Assembly (NCBI GenBank): GCA_024703915.1
Contig: CP087969.1
Coordinates: 496,001-560,000 of the forward strand
From: Massilia sp. H-1
GTDB lineage: Bacteria > Pseudomonadota > Gammaproteobacteria > Burkholderiales > Burkholderiaceae_D
Direction of reading: 5' to 3'
Length of the DNA stretch: 64,000 bases
In this document: one piece after another, positions 42,839-54,759 of the stretch
Numbering within the stretch: the stretch's first letter is position 1
Layout of the letters: every line of letters starts with the position of its first letter
Translations under genes and position numbers: made by a program
The notes under the pieces: model-generated
What the model was told of the DNA's origin: nothing
The model's database searches: none
Seen by the model: only the letters and a program-made list of their open reading frames with translations

Positions 42839-44139
42839 ATGCAAACGATCGTCATTGTAGGAGGCGGCGCCATGGGACTCGAGCTGGCCACGCGGCTGGG
42901 AGACGGCGCTTAGCAAGGCCGGGCAAGCGCGTCGTGCTGGTGGACCGCTGGCCTACGCCCACTTCTGGAAACCTCTGCTGCATACGGTCGCTTCGGGCAA
43001 GCGCGATCCGAGCGTCACCCAGGTCGACTACGCGGCCCAGGCTTGCGGCCACGGCTTCGAATTCATTCGCGGCGAAGTGCTCGGCGTGGACCGTGTCGCG
43101 CGCTGCATCGAGCTGGCCGCCCTGCTGGCCGACGACGGCGCCGAGCTGGTGCCGCGGCGCTGGATCCCCTACGACAAGCTGGTGCTCGCTCTCGGATCGG
43201 TCACCAATTTCTACGCTGTGCCGGGCGCTGCCGAACACGTGCTCACGCTGGACGACGTGCCCCAGGCCGAAGCCTTCCGCCAGCGCTTCGTGGACGGCTG
43301 CATCCAGGCCAGCGCGCGCAACGCGGCCAGCATCGACGGCGACGAAGGGGTCGACATCGTGATCGTCGGCGGCGGCGCCACCGGGGTCGAACTGGCGGCC
43401 GAACTCAGTCACAGCGCGCGCACCCTGGCGCGCTACAAGGTGCATGCGCTCGACCCGGTACGCCATGTGCGCATCCGCATTCTCGAACGCGGCTCCTTCC
43501 TGCTGCCGCACCTGCATCCGCGCCTGTCGAAGCGGGCCGCGCGCCATCTGCGCTCGCTCGGCATCAAGGTGCTGACCGATACCGCCGTGGCCAGGGTCGG
43601 CGCCGCGGCCGTCACCGATACCGAGGGCGGCGTCTATCCGTCCACCATCACGCTGTGGGCGGCGGGCGTGGAAGCGCCGGCCGTGTGCGCCAGCTTCGGG
43701 CTGCCCGTCAACCGCCTGCGCCAGATCGTGGTCGCACCGACCCTGCAGGCGGTCGGCGACAGCCACATTTACGCGATCGGCGACTGCGCCAGTTTCATTT
43801 GCCCGATCAAGGGCACGGTCCCGCCGCGCGCCCAGGCCGCGCACCAGCAGGCCATGTTTTTGGCCGAGGCGCTGGTCCGCGACGACCAGGCCAAGGCCCC
43901 CGTGTTCGCCTACCGCGACTATGGTTCGCTGGTCTCGCTCGGCCCCCTGGCCGCGGTCGGCATGCTGCGCGGCGCGATCGGCGAGCGCAAGATGCAGGTG
44001 GGCGGCGCCCTCGCGCGTCCTGTACGCATTGATGTATCGCAAACACCTGATGGCCTTGCACGGTTTCGTGCGCATGGCGGCACAGACTGTGGTGGATTGG
44101 ATACAGGAAAAGCTCTCGCCGTCGGTGAAGCTGCACTGA
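42839..44139 (+). CDS. ndh: Type II NADH dehydrogenase (NAD(P)/FAD-dependent oxidoreductase)
   Basis: Two dinucleotide-binding folds: QTIVIVGGGAMGLELATRLG near the start (FAD) and VDIVIVGGGATGVELAAELS mid-protein (NADH). Also ALGSVTNFYAVPGAAEHVLT, ITLWAAGVEAPAV and the FAD-binding AIGDCASF. A C-terminal amphipathic segment (YRKHLMALHGFVRMAAQTVV) suits monotopic membrane attachment. It passes electrons from NADH to quinone without proton pumping. GGAGG precedes ATG 42839. Frameshifts near 42909, 42955 and 44018. Confidence 0.9.
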
Positions 44140-44236
44140 GGAAACGAACAAGACGAACACGCTTGCGAGCTCAGCGACAAGCGGGACTACAGTGAGAAGC
44201 AGTCTCGCGCCGTTCAACCTGCCACGGGAGCCGCCC

Positions 44237-45689
44237 ATGCCACGCCTGCCTGTTTGCCTTGCCGCCCTCCTCGTCTGCTGCCACGCCGCCGCCGCGCCCA
44301 AGGCCTGGGATCCGCTGACCCAGACCCGTTTCTATACCCCGACCCCGCTTGCTTAAGCGACACCACCGTCAATCCGCTGCGCAGGCTACTACCGCTGGCA
44401 GAACCAGGAACTGGTGCCGCAAGCCTCGCCCGCGCTGGACGCATTCCGGCGCTACTACTGGCGCGACCTCGAAGCGCGCCCGGCCAGTACAATTTTTCCA
44501 CGGATCCTGGCCGATCTGGCGGCGGCGCGCCAGTCGGGGCGCAAGTTCGCCTTCCGGCTGCGCATGATGGCCGGCTACACGACGACGACACCGTGTACGC
44601 CCCGGCCTGGCTGGTCAACCATCCCCAGTGCGCAGCCGGCTGCGGCTTCTGGGCCGACGCCGACGCCGCCGACCCGGGCCTGACCTGGGTCCCGGACTGG
44701 AACGACCAATATCTGCTGGCCCGCTCGCGCGCGCTGCTGGCGGCCCTGGCCACGGCCATCGGCCCCACCGACAGCCTGGCCTGGATCGATGTCGGCATGT
44801 TCGGCCAGTACGGCGAATGGGCGCTGCGCTCGGGCGTGTATGCATCCCCATCCATTAAGCATTACCCCGGTCACGCCAACCAACAAGCGCGAGTACGCGA
44901 AGATGCATTTCGACGCCTTCCCCGCGCAGCAGTTCGTCATGTTCATTCCCTACTCGAACAAGGATGCGCTCACCTACGGCCTGCTGGAACAGACGATCAC
45001 CGCCAGGCCGGTCGGACTGCGGGTGGACTGCCTGGGGCAAAACGGCTATTTCGACCAGTGGAGCAACCGCCCCGCGGAATGGGCCGCGTTCGCCGACCAG
45101 TGGAAGACGGCGCCCTTCGTGGCCGAGTTCTGCCCGTTCGAGAGCGGCCAGACCGGCACCAGCGCGGCCATCGCGCGCCAGCAGACGGCCAGCTGGCATA
45201 TTTCCGCGGTCGGCAACGGCAACTTCGCCCTGTCGAAGCCCGACAGCGAACGCTGGGCCTCGCTCACTGCGGCCGAACAGAATGACTTGCTGATGCTGGG
45301 GCGCGAGGCGGGCTACCGCTACGCCGTCGACAAGACCAGCGTCACGCTCACCAGCGCTCAGCCAGCTGACGGTGGGCGCCACCATCGCCAACCGCGGCAA
45401 CGCGCCGGCCTACGAGCCGTGGAGCGTGAATGTGGAACTGGTCGGGTCCGGCGGCGCGACGGCCTGGTCGGCGCCGCTGCCCGCTGCAGCTGGGCGCCTT
45501 GTCCGGCAGCCGGCGCGGCGCAGGCGGTCCAGGGCAGCTGGCGCCTGCCGCTGCTCGCTGCTGCCAGCAGCTACACGCTGCGCCTGGCCGCGCGACCTGC
45601 GCGCGCAGCCGCGTGCCCCGCTCAGGTGGACCATCGATGAACGCGCGGCCGACGGCACGCTGGTGGTGGGGACGCTGCGGCGGCGCTAG
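44237..45689 (+). CDS. Secreted DUF4832-family protein (glycoside-hydrolase-like)
   Basis: Signal peptide MPRLPVCLAALLVCCHAAAA. A TIM-barrel-like N-terminal region includes NPLRGYYRWQNQE, FRLRMMAGYDDDTVYAPAWL and WIDVGMFGQYGEW; it is followed by HFDAFPAQQFVMFIPYSNKD and a C-terminal Ig-like region (VGATIANRGNAPAYEPWSVN). This is the DUF4874/DUF4832 pair found in secreted carbohydrate-associated proteins; enzymatic function is unproven. Frameshifts near 44353, 44462, 44580, 44865, 45360, 45490 and 45525. Confidence 0.8.
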
Positions 45690-45695
45690 GGAGGC

Positions 45696-46115
45696 TCAGG
45701 CGCCGCGCGCTGCCAGCAGCGCCAGCGACCAGGCGCGCGCCTCGTCGAAGGTATAAAAGATGGCATGCTCGACCAGCCCTTCGTACACGCGCGAAGATCG
45801 GTTCCAGGAAATCGCGCCCGTCCACTTCCGGGCCTACGCCACGATCACGTGGGCGGCGCACTGCAAGGCGCTGGCGGAATGGGCGGCGATGCGGCGCAGG
45901 ACCGCCAGCGCGTCCGGAGGACACAGCATCGATTCGTGGATGATGGCAATCCCGACCCAGGGCCCGCCTGCCGCCACCAGAGTGGCCTCGGGCAGGCAGC
46001 GCTGGCCCCAGTACTGCACCAGTTCCTTGTTCCACGGACCGGTCACCTCGGAGATGATCAGGCGGCCATCGACGCGGGTGGCGAATTTTCCATGGGGACG
46101 GAACGCGGATGACAT
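45696..46115 (-). CDS. Hypothetical protein, SpoIIAA/STAS-like
   Basis: About 139 aa from ATG 46115 (MSSAFRPHGKFATRVDGRLI) to 45696, ending FYTFDEARAWSLALLAARGA. A pattern of beta-alpha repeats (IISEVTGPWNKELVQYWGQR, FLEPIFARVYEGLVEHAIFY) resembles STAS/SpoIIAA-like proteins; this is inference. ATG 46130 would add five residues; neither start has a good ribosome-binding site. Frameshifts near 45835 and 45790. Confidence 0.6.
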
Positions 46116-46172
46116 GATGGGCGGACACACCGGTGGGGGTTGACCGCCCTATTGTATCAGCGCATCAGGCCG

Positions 46173-46539
46173 CTAGCGGCGCAGCGGTTTGCAGGCGCGG
46201 GCGCTGCGCGCGGCCAGCACGCCGTCGACAAAGTCGCGCCCGCCCGAGGCCAGCGCCGCATCGATCACTTCCTGCGGCAGGCAGAACACCGAGGCCCAGG
46301 CGGCGCGCCCGTCGGCGGTATTGGTGGGAAAGTCGCGCCGCTCGATCGGCCAGCCGTGTTTGCGCACCAGCGCGCACCACCGTGTTGAGGGTGACCTTGC
46401 GGTGCTCGAAGATGCTGTCGGCGCCGGTCATGTCGGCCTCGCTGAGCATGACGGCCAGCACCTGCGCGCGCAGGCTGGCCGCGCCCGCCGGATAAGTCCC
46501 CGGCTGCGCTTCCTGCCTGCGCCTGGGCGTTGCCGCCAT
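46173..46539 (-). CDS. Hypothetical protein, about 121 aa
   Basis: Start ATG 46539 overlaps the stop of the upstream amidohydrolase as TGATG, suggesting coupled translation. It reads [40 protein letters not shown] and [19 protein letters not shown], ending [12 protein letters not shown]. Resembles a small winged-helix-like basic protein; family not recognised. One frameshift near 46372. Confidence 0.6.
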
Positions 46540-47861
46540 CAGCGCGGCACCGCTGGCGCCGGTGCTTGCATGCCAAGGCATCTTGTTGAGCACCACGTCG
46601 CCGTTCTTGATCACCACCGCCACCCGTTCGAGCACTTGCACGTCGCGCGTCGGGTCGCCCGCCACCGCGATCAGGTCGCCCAGGCGGCCCACTTCGATCA
46701 CGCCCACGTCCTTGCTGGCCAGCGCTTCGGCCGCGTTGAGCGTGGCCGACTGGATCGCCTGCAGCGGCGTCATGCCGTAGCGGACCATCCACGCGAACTG
46801 CCTGGCGTTGTCGCCATGCGGGTAGACCCCGGCATCGGTCCCGTACACCATCTTCACGCTGGCCGCGTGCGCGGCGGAAGCCTTCGCGCTGGGCGTCGGC
46901 CACTTCGCGGTCCTTGCGCAGATTGTCTTCCAGGGTGCCGTTCTTCTTGCCTTCGGCCTGGGTGTACTCGGTGTTATAGATGTCCATCGACAGCCAGGCC
47001 CCGTATTTCTTGGCCAGCGCGATGCCCTCGTCGTCGATCAGGCTGGCGTGCTCGATCGTGTTCACGCCTGCCCGGATCGCATCCTTGATGCCCGAGGCGC
47101 CGTGCGCGTGGGCCGCCACCTGCAAGCCCCACTGGTGCGCCTCGTCGGCGATCGCCTTCATTTCGGCCAGGCTCAGTTGCTGCTGGCCCGGTTCGGTATT
47201 GCGCGAAAAGACGCCGCCGGTCGCGCAGATCTTGATGACCTGGGCGCCGTACTTGCGCAGCTCGCGCACCATCTTGCGGCCCTGTTCGGGGCTGTCGGCG
47301 TTGTACGGGCTGCTCTGCTTCATGGACGGCGGGAAGAAGGTCGAATCGCAGTGGCCGCCGGTGGCGCCGAAGGCGTACGAGGCCGTCACCACGCGCGGTC
47401 CGCGCACCTTGCCTTCGCTGATCGCCTGGCGCAGGCCGACGTCGTTCCAGGCATCGGCGCCGACATTGCGCACGGTGGTAAAGTAGAGCGTCGAGCGTCT
47501 TGCCCGCGTGCGGCACGGTCAGCACCGACCAGAAGCGGTCGCCGTATTCGAGGCCGGTGTAGCCGCCGTAGCTGGGATCGCTGTCGAGGTGGACGTGCAT
47601 GTCGATCAGGCCCGGCAGCAGCGTCATGCCCGGCAAATCCACGCGCACGGTCGACGGCCCCGGCGTGAAGGCGGATGCGCCCTGGCCGATGGCGGCGATG
47701 CGCCCGTCGCGGATCAGGATCTGGGGATTGGCAATGATCTTGCCGGTACGTACATCGAGCAGCTTGTCGGCCGAGACCAGCACTTCGCTTGCGATGGCAG
47801 GCGCCATCAGGGCGCAGCCGAACAGGGCTGCGAACAGGGTAGGACGGAAGGAAAGTTTCAC
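46539..47861 (-). CDS. Secreted amidohydrolase-family enzyme
   Basis: GTG start at 47861 with GGAG seven bases upstream and signal peptide [20 protein letters not shown]. Metal-binding [16 protein letters not shown] (HxH), then [43 protein letters not shown] and [12 protein letters not shown] (the catalytic Asp). This is the Xaa-Pro dipeptidase/imidazolonepropionase-like branch, whose members hydrolyse N-acyl or cyclic amides in the periplasm. Substrate unassigned. Frameshifts near 46880, 47480 and 46570. Confidence 0.88.
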
Positions 47862-48117
47862 TCAATACTCCGGATCATGGGCCGCCTGCATACCAGGCCA
47901 GCAATCTTACACCGCACCAACTCCCAATGAAATATTTACAGGCCTGGGGCCACGTAGGATTGAGACGACAGCAAACTCTTCCTGTTCCTGACAAACGGAC
48001 ACAGACTGCCCTTACACGGTCACGTCTGTTGCTCCGATGACAGCGATCGCGCGGCTGGCTAAAGTAGATCCTGTAGCAGCACCCCAATCCCGCAACACAT
48101 TCAACAAGAGGCCCGCC

Positions 48118-48925
48118 ATGGTTCACGCGCAAACCCAACGCACTGCCCTGCCAGTTCCCGCCGCGGTCCGCGGCATCGTCCTCGGCAGCCGGCGCCGCGT
48201 CGCCTGCCAGCCCGGCGATCAGCGTCACCGGCGCCCAGCAGAATGAATTGCTGCGCGCCCTGGGCCGCGCTTGCCTCCGAACTGCTGTTCCCCTACCTGG
48301 AACTGGTGCCGCTGAAAAAAGGCGACTACCTGTATGACTTCGGCAGCAAGTTCGAGTACGCGTATTTCCCGACCAACGCCATCGTCTCGCTCCACTACGT
48401 GATGGAAGACGGCGCCACCACCGAAATTGCGGTGGTCGGCCGCGAGGGCGTGGTCGGCGTGGCCATGTATGCCAACGAACGCGCCACCTGCTCGGCCGTG
48501 GTGCAAGTGGTAAGCTACAGGCTACCGCCTGCGCAGCGACAGCTGCGCGAGCTGTTCAGCCAGGGCGGCGCGTTTGCCCAGCTGCTCATGCGCTATACCT
48601 TCGCCATGTTCAGCCAGTTGGCCCAGAACGTGGTCGGCACGCGCCACTGCACGCTCGAACAAAAACTGAGCCGCTGGCTGCTCGACCGCCTCGACCGCTC
48701 CCTGTCGAGCGAACTGAAAGTCACCCAGGAAACCATGGCCACCATGCTTGGCGTGCGCCGCGAAAGCATCACCCTCACCATGCCGGCAAGCTGCAGGCCG
48801 AGGGCTTGATCCAATACCGGCGCGGCACCATCGTCGTGCTCGACCGCGACGGCCTCGAAGCGAGCGCGGGCGCCTGCTACAAGGCCGGGCGGGTCGGTTT
48901 CGACCAGCTGCGCCAGCACCAGTAA
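48118..48925 (+). CDS. Crp/Fnr-family transcriptional regulator
   Basis: Cyclic-nucleotide-binding-like N-terminal domain (LELVPLKKGDYLYDFGSKFE, EIAVVGREGVVGVAMY) and a C-terminal Crp-type HTH (LKVTQETMATMLGVRRESIT, then AGKLQAEGLIQYRRGTIVVL). No cysteines in an FNR cluster arrangement are seen, so it is not an O2 sensor of the FNR type. AAGAGG precedes ATG 48118. The first 45 residues look unstructured and contain frameshifts near 48195 and 48270; others at 48525 and 48782. Confidence 0.87.
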
Positions 48926-48955
48926 GCCGCCCCGGCTGCCGCCCGCATTGCCGCC

Positions 48956-48978
48956 AGCCCCGCTTGCGGGGCTTTTTC
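48956..48978 (+). terminator. Rho-independent terminator of the Crp-family gene
   Basis: AGCCCCGC/GCGGGGCT with a TT loop followed by TTTTT, 30 bases after the stop. Confidence 0.9.
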
Positions 48979-49077
48979 ATGCAGTCTGGATCAAAATGCA
49001 ACATATTTGCTGCACTCCCCATTTATTTGCAATCCACACATCCTTTCTTAGCTACAATATTCACACTTAGAGGAACC

Positions 49078-49808
49078 ATGGCGGATTGAATGGCAGTGAG
49101 CAGGACGAACACCGCAGTACGGAGCACAGCTTGCTAGACGGCCGCCTGTCCCTGACCACGCCGGAAGGAATCCGCCTGCTGCTCACGCCAGCCGGGCCGT
49201 TCTTGCGCGCCAGCGCCTGGGCCATCGATTTCGCCATCTGGCTCGGCATCATGCTGCTCACCCGCATGATCCTCCCCAACGGCAAACTGGGCGACGGCAT
49301 CGCCATGGTGATCATGTTCCTCACCTACTGGGGCTATCCGATCATTTGCGAAGTCTATTTCGGCGGACGCACGATCGGCAAGCGCGCCACCGGACTGATG
49401 GTGGTGCGCGACAACGGCTTGCCGGTCGGCTGGCGCGAATCGACCCTGCGCAACCTGCTGCTGGTGGCCGATTTCCTGCCGATGGTCTATGTGACCGGGC
49501 TGGTCAGCATGATGCTGGACCGGCGCTTCCGGCGCGTGGGCGATATCGTCAGCCTAAGCACGCTCGTGGTCCACCGCGACAAGCTTAGCCCGCGCCGCCG
49601 CTCGCGCCCCAGGCCGCACCGATCGCGCTGCCCTTCCCCCTCAATGCCGACCAGCAGCGCACGCTGACCGATTTGTTCGAACGCGAAACCCGGCTGCTTA
49701 GCCGAGCGCATGGCCGAACTGGGCAGCATCGCCGAAGCGCTGACCGGCACCACCGGCCAGGAATCGGTCGACCGCATGCGCGGCTACGTCGCAGGATTTA
49801 CGCAATGA
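49078..49808 (+). CDS. RDD-family membrane protein
   Basis: First gene of a six-gene unit. LSLTTPEGIRLLLTPAGPFL, then a membrane segment with WAIDFAIWLGIMLLTRMILP (the R/D signature), FGGRTIGKRATGLMVVRDNG and DRRFRRVGDIVSLSTLVVHR are typical of RDD proteins. The C-terminal part ends MRGYVAGFTQ. Two candidate starts: ATG 49078 behind AGAGGA, which needs one indel after three codons, or TTG 49086 in frame; the former is preferred. Stop overlaps the next start as ATGA. Frameshifts at 49587 and 49697. Confidence 0.85.
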
Positions 49809-50755
49809 AGCAGCAACAGTTCGTCGCCGAAAACGAAGCCCTGTGGGCCGACATCGCCACCATCCTCGGCGACAAGCATGCCGACCGGCGCGCCCTGCCC
49901 GCCATGTACCGCCGCCTGTGCCAGTGCCTGGCGCTGGCGCGCCAGCGCGGCTATTCACCGGCGATCGCCGAATACCTGCAAAACATGGTGAGCGACTGCC
50001 ACCGCCTGCTGTACGGCGCCGGCGTGGCGCGCCCCAGCACCCTGCTGCGCTGGATGATGGTCGATTTCCCCTGCCGCGTGCGCGCCGAATGGCGCCTGCT
50101 GCTGCTCGCCTGCCTGGCGTTTTACGGCGTCGCCGCCGTGGTCGGCCTGTTGATCTGGATCGATCCGCACTGGGCTTACAGTTTCAGCAGCGCCAGCGAG
50201 CTCGAATCGTTCCGCAAGATGTACCAGCCGGGCCAGGCCAAGATCGGCCGCGGCGGCTCCGAGGGCGACGTCATGATGTTCGGCTTCTACATCTGGAACA
50301 ACGTCTCGATCGGTTTCCGCACCTTCATGCGGCGGCATCTTCGGCAGCATTCCCGCCCTGTTCAGCACCGCCTTCAATGGCATGAACCTGGGCGTGGTCG
50401 GCGCCTGGCTGAGCAAGGATGCGGCCACCAGGCATAACTTCTGGTCGTTCGTGATCACCCATTCGAGCTTCGAGATCACCGGTCTGCTGCTCTCGGCCAT
50501 GTCCGGCATGCGCCTGGGCCTGACCCTGATCCATCCCAGTCAGGCGCAGCCGCGCCCACGCCCTGCACGACGTGAGCCGCGACATGTTCCCGGTGATCGT
50601 GGGCGGCGCGCTGCTCACCTTTGGCGCCGCCTTCGTCGAAGCCTTCTGGTCGGCCTCGACCGCCATCTCGCAGAACGTCAAGTATGGCGTGGGCGCGCTG
50701 TGCTGGACGCTGGTGATTGCCTTTTCGTGTTTGCAGGCCGTCGCCTAAGCAATAA
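49805..50755 (+). CDS. Stage II sporulation protein M-like (SpoIIM family) membrane protein
   Basis: Soluble N-terminal 90 residues (MKQQQFVAENEALWADIATI), then membrane segments (LLLLACLAFYGVAAVVGLLI, FGFYIWNNVSIGFRTFAGGI, FEITGLLLSAMSGMRLGLTL, DMFPVIVGGALLTFGAAFVE). The SpoIIM fold is widespread in non-sporulators next to RDD, MoxR and DUF58 genes, as here. Role in the complex unknown. Frameshifts near 50333, 50545 and 50725; the stop is read after correcting GCCTAAGC at 50744. Confidence 0.85.
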
Positions 50756-50766
50756 GAAACGACCCC

Positions 50767-52341
50767 ATGCAAATAGACCAACTTCAGATCGAGCTGCGCC
50801 CGCGCACCAATGCCCAGGCGCTCGACCTCGGTTTCGCGCTGCTGCGCTCGCACGCTTGGCGCCACCTACAAGGCTTACCTGGCGCTGTGGCTGCCGCTGA
50901 TGGCCGTCGCCGCGCTGCTCACCGTGGCCTGGCCCGGCATGGCCTGGCTGTGGGCGCTGGGCGCCTGGTGGCTCAAGCCCCTGCTCGAACGAGCGCCCTT
51001 GTATGTGCTCTCGCGCCAGGTGTTCGGCACCGCCGTCACCTGGCAGGAAGCGGTGCGCGCCTGGCCGCGCCAGCTGGGCGGCGGCTGGCTGCGCCTGCTG
51101 ACCTGGGGCCGCCTGCTGGCCCAGACCCGCTGCCTGTACCAGCCGGTCTGGCAGCTTGAAATGGCCCGCGGCGCCGTCGCGCGCAACCGCCGCCACGTGC
51201 TCTCGCGCCAGTCGACCGGCGCCACCGCGTTCTGGTTCTGCATCGTCAGCTTCCTGCTCGAAGGCGTGCTGCAGCTGGGGATGATCGGCTTCATCGGCCT
51301 GTTCGTCAGCCAGTCCGAAGTGAGCAATCCGTTCGCCCTGCTGGGCAGCCTGGCTTAAGCACCGGCGACAAGCTCTGGCTCGAACTGCTGATGCTGGCCA
51401 TTTACGCGACCGCGAGCGCCATCATCGCGCCCATCTACACGGCCTGCGGCTTCACGCTGTACCTGAACCGCCGCGCCAGTCTGGAAGCCTGGGACCTGGA
51501 ACTGCAGCTGCGCCAGATCACGCGCCCGGCCGCCAGCCGCGCGCACCCCGCAGCGCGCCTGGCGCGGCGCTGCTGGCGGCCGTGCTGGTGGCGGCCATGC
51601 TGGGCGCGGTCCCCGACACGCGCGCGCGCCACCGGCAGACGCATGCCGCATCCCCGACAAGAGCGAAGGCCCGCTCACCCGCACCGCGGCCAGCAACGCC
51701 GAACAGGCGCGCACGCGGCGCGAAGTCGACGCCCTGTATGCCAGTCCCGCCGTGCACGGCTGGGTGTGCGAAGAAAGCTGGCACCTGAAAAAACGCAAGA
51801 AGGGCGAACCGGCCAAGCTCAACGTCCCGTTCAAGCTCGACTGGCTGGCCGCCATTGTGCGCGTGCTGATCATTGCCGCCGCCATCGGCGTGGTGGCCTG
51901 GCTGGTGTACCGCTACCGCGACCGCTTCCCCGCCTTCCGGCGCCGCCCGGCGACGGTCCGTGCGACCGAAGTGGGCGGCCTCGACATCCGCGCCGAATCG
52001 CTGCCCGGCGATGTCACCGGCAGCGTGCGTGCGCTGTGGGCGCAAGGCCAGCGGCGCGCCGCCCTGGCCCTGCTGTACCGCGCCACGCTGTCGCGCCTGG
52101 TCACCGATGACGGACTGGCTCTGACCCAGGGCAATACCGAAGGCGACTGCCTGCGCCTGGCCGCCAGCGCCATGCGGCATGAAGCGCGCCTGAGCGCGGG
52201 ACGCCTGCAGGTGGCTAAGCAGCACCACCACCATGTGGCTGGACGGCGCCTACAGCCGGCCGCTGGCCCGACAGCGCCGCGGTCGAAGCGCGCTGCGCCG
52301 AATGGGATACCCAGTTCGGTCCGGCCAGGAGCGCCGCATGA
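50767..52341 (+). CDS. Multi-span membrane protein of the MoxR/DUF58 operon (DUF4129-like)
   Basis: About 520 aa. N-terminal half has membrane segments (YLALWLPLMAVAALLTVAWP, FWFCIVSFLLEGVLQLGMIG, LWLELLMLAIYATASAIIAP). A periplasmic stretch with HGWVCEESWHLKKRKKGEPA and one more span (AIVRVLIIAAAIGVVAWLVY) lead to a C-terminal cytoplasmic domain (GSVRALWAQGQRRAALALLY) that matches DUF4129-type tails. Its stop overlaps the next start (ATGA). Frameshifts near 50865, 51354, 51565, 51632, 52217 and 52255. Confidence 0.8.
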
Positions 52342-53758
52342 AGACGCACCTGAAAGTCATCATCGCGCTGGCCATTGCTTAAGCGTCATCGGCGGCCTCG
52401 GCGCGCTGTGGTGGTACGTGAACATGGAACTGGCCTGGGGGCTTAGCCCACAAGACGCCGGAAGCGATGCAAAAGAGCCGCATGCACGTGGCGACCCTGC
52501 TGCTGCGCCAGCGCGGCCATACCGTCACGGTGGCCAGCACCCTGGGCGAGACCGCGATCACCGGCCTGCCCGATGGTACCCTGCTGATGGCCGACACCTT
52601 CGGCACGCTGTCGCCCGAGAAAGCGGAACAGCTGCTGGCCTGGGTCAGGCGCGGCAATACCCTGATCGCCCAGCCCCGCTACATCAGCGATGCCGAAGCG
52701 GACACACTGAACGACGCCGGGGACGAAGAAGAGGAAGAGGAAGATGAAGAGGCCGCGTCGGCTGTCGCGCCGGTGCTTATGGGAAGAACCCGCCGCCGAT
52801 GCCGCACCGGAGGCCAGCGCCGATACCGTCCCCGATGACGACAGCCTGGACGACGCCAGCCACAGCGCAGGTCCGCTCGCCGCCATGCTCGAATCGGATC
52901 CGATCGCCGTGCGCTTCGGCGTGCGCCAGTCCTATCTGCCGCCGTCGGCGGCCTGCCTGGCCAAGCGCAAGCTGCGCACCCCGCGCGTCAGGGGCCAGGC
53001 CAACAACAGTTGCCCGGCACCGATTCCCGAATGCGAGGCCCAGGAAATCACGCACCTGACGGTCCCCGGCACGGCCCACCTGCTGGAACTGCAAACCAAC
53101 CGCGCCGCCCTGGTCAGCCTGACCGGCGCTTGCCTGCCGCTGTGGAGCGACGTCGAGAACAATTCGGTGCGCATCTACCCCGAAGGCAAAGGCCAGGTCG
53201 TGATGCTGGCCACGAACTACTTCGACAACGACGACCTGCAGCACAAGGATCACGCCGAACTGCTGCTCGCCCTGACCTCGCTCAACGCCGCCGCCCACGT
53301 CACGGTGGTCAAGTACCTCGACGTGCAGCCCTGGTACCAGCTGCTGTGGGCGCGCTTCCATATGCTGATGATCGCCTTTGCCGTCCTGCTGGCGCTGTCG
53401 ATGTGGGCCGCAGTGCGCCGTTTCGGCCCGCTGTTGCTTAAGCAGCTGCAAGCCGTCGAACGGCGCTCGCTGATGGAACACATCGACGCCAGCGGCGCCT
53501 GGCTGTGGAAGGCCGACGGCGGCCCGGCCGTGCTGCTCGAGGCCGCGCGCGCCGAAACGCTGGCCCTCGTCAAGCGCCGCGCGCCTGGCCTGATGCGCCT
53601 GCCCGCGGACGAATTGCTTAGCCGCCCTGGCGGCCCTGTGCAATCTACCCGAGCCGCATGTGCGCGAAGCCCTGTATGACGCGGCGGCGTCCCATCCGCA
53701 GCAGTTCACACGCCAGATACGAACACTTCAAACCCTGAGAAACCACCATGAACGATAG
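52338..53758 (+). CDS. DUF4350-family membrane-associated protein
   Basis: Starts MKTHLKVIIALAI with a membrane anchor, then a Rossmann-like domain (MHVATLLLRQRGHTVTVAST, LLMADTFGTLSPEKAEQLLA). An acidic insert of more than ten consecutive Glu/Asp residues at 52725-52755 precedes the second half (ATNYFDNDDLQHKDHAELLL). A C-terminal span (FHMLMIAFAVLLALSMWAAV) leads to a helical tail ending [15 protein letters not shown]. Typical of the DUF4350 protein beside MoxR. The stop overlaps the moxR start by 11 bases. Frameshifts near 52380, 52440, 52780, 53436 and 53617. Confidence 0.82.
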
Positions 53759-54759
53759 CATCGACAGCAACGCCGCACCGGCCATTTCCGCTGACCGCCT
53801 GGCCCAGGCGATCGGCATCATCGCCCGCATGCGCGACGAGATCCGCACCGCCGTGGTAGGCCAGCAGACCGTGGTCGACCAGGTGCTCGCCTGCTGTCTG
53901 GTAAGCGGGCCACGTGCTGCTCGAAGGGGTGCCCGGCCTGGGCAAGACGCTGCTGGTCAAGGCGCTGGCGAAAACCTTCATGCCGGCGACTTCTCGCGCA
54001 TCCAGTTCACGCCCGACCTGATGCTTAGGCCGACGTCATGGGCCATGCCATGTTCGACATCAAGAGCCAGTCCTTCAGCGTGCGCAAGGGCCCCGTGTTC
54101 GCCAACCTGCTGCTGGCCGATGAAATCAACCGCGCTTGCTAGCCAAGACCCAGTCTTCCCTGCTCGAGGTGATGCAGGAGCGCCAGGTCACGATCGAAGG
54201 CCAGTCCTACCAGCTGGCCGCGCCCTTCATGGTGCTGGCCACGCAAAATCCGCTGGAAAACGAAGGCACTTACCCGCTGCCCGAAGCGCAGCTCGACCGC
54301 TTCCTGATTAAGGTGCGCATCGAATACCCGAGCCAGGCCGAAGAAGAACAGATGCTGCAGCTGGTGACCCGCGACCGGGTCGGCGACGCGCTCGAAGTGT
54401 CGCACGTGAACACGCTGATCAAGCCGGAAACCATCGTCGCCCTGCAGCAGCTGGTGGCCAGGATCCGGGTCGACGAAGCCGTCGCCGCCTACGCGGTGCG
54501 GCTGGTGCGCGCCACGCGCGACTGGCCCGGCATCGCCATCGGCGCCGGTCCGCGCGGCTCGATCGCGCTGGTGCGCATGGCGCGCGCGATGGCCCTCACG
54601 GCCGGGCGCGACTACGTCACCCCGGACGACATCAAGCAGGCCAGCCTGCCGGTGCTGCGTCACCGGATCGCCATTTCGCCGGAAAGCGAACTCGACGGCC
54701 TGTCCAGCGACGAGCTGCTGCACGGTCTGATCGAAGAAGTCGCTGCGCCGCGTGGCTGA
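53748..54759 (+). CDS. moxR: MoxR-family AAA+ ATPase
   Basis: Walker [21 protein letters not shown], then [12 protein letters not shown], Walker [32 protein letters not shown], sensor 1 [20 protein letters not shown] and the arginine-finger region [13 protein letters not shown]. The lid domain follows to the end. MoxR ATPases act as chaperones that insert or activate metal- or VWA-domain partners; the DUF58 gene is the expected partner. Frameshifts near 53908, 53973, 54025 and 54138. Confidence 0.95.
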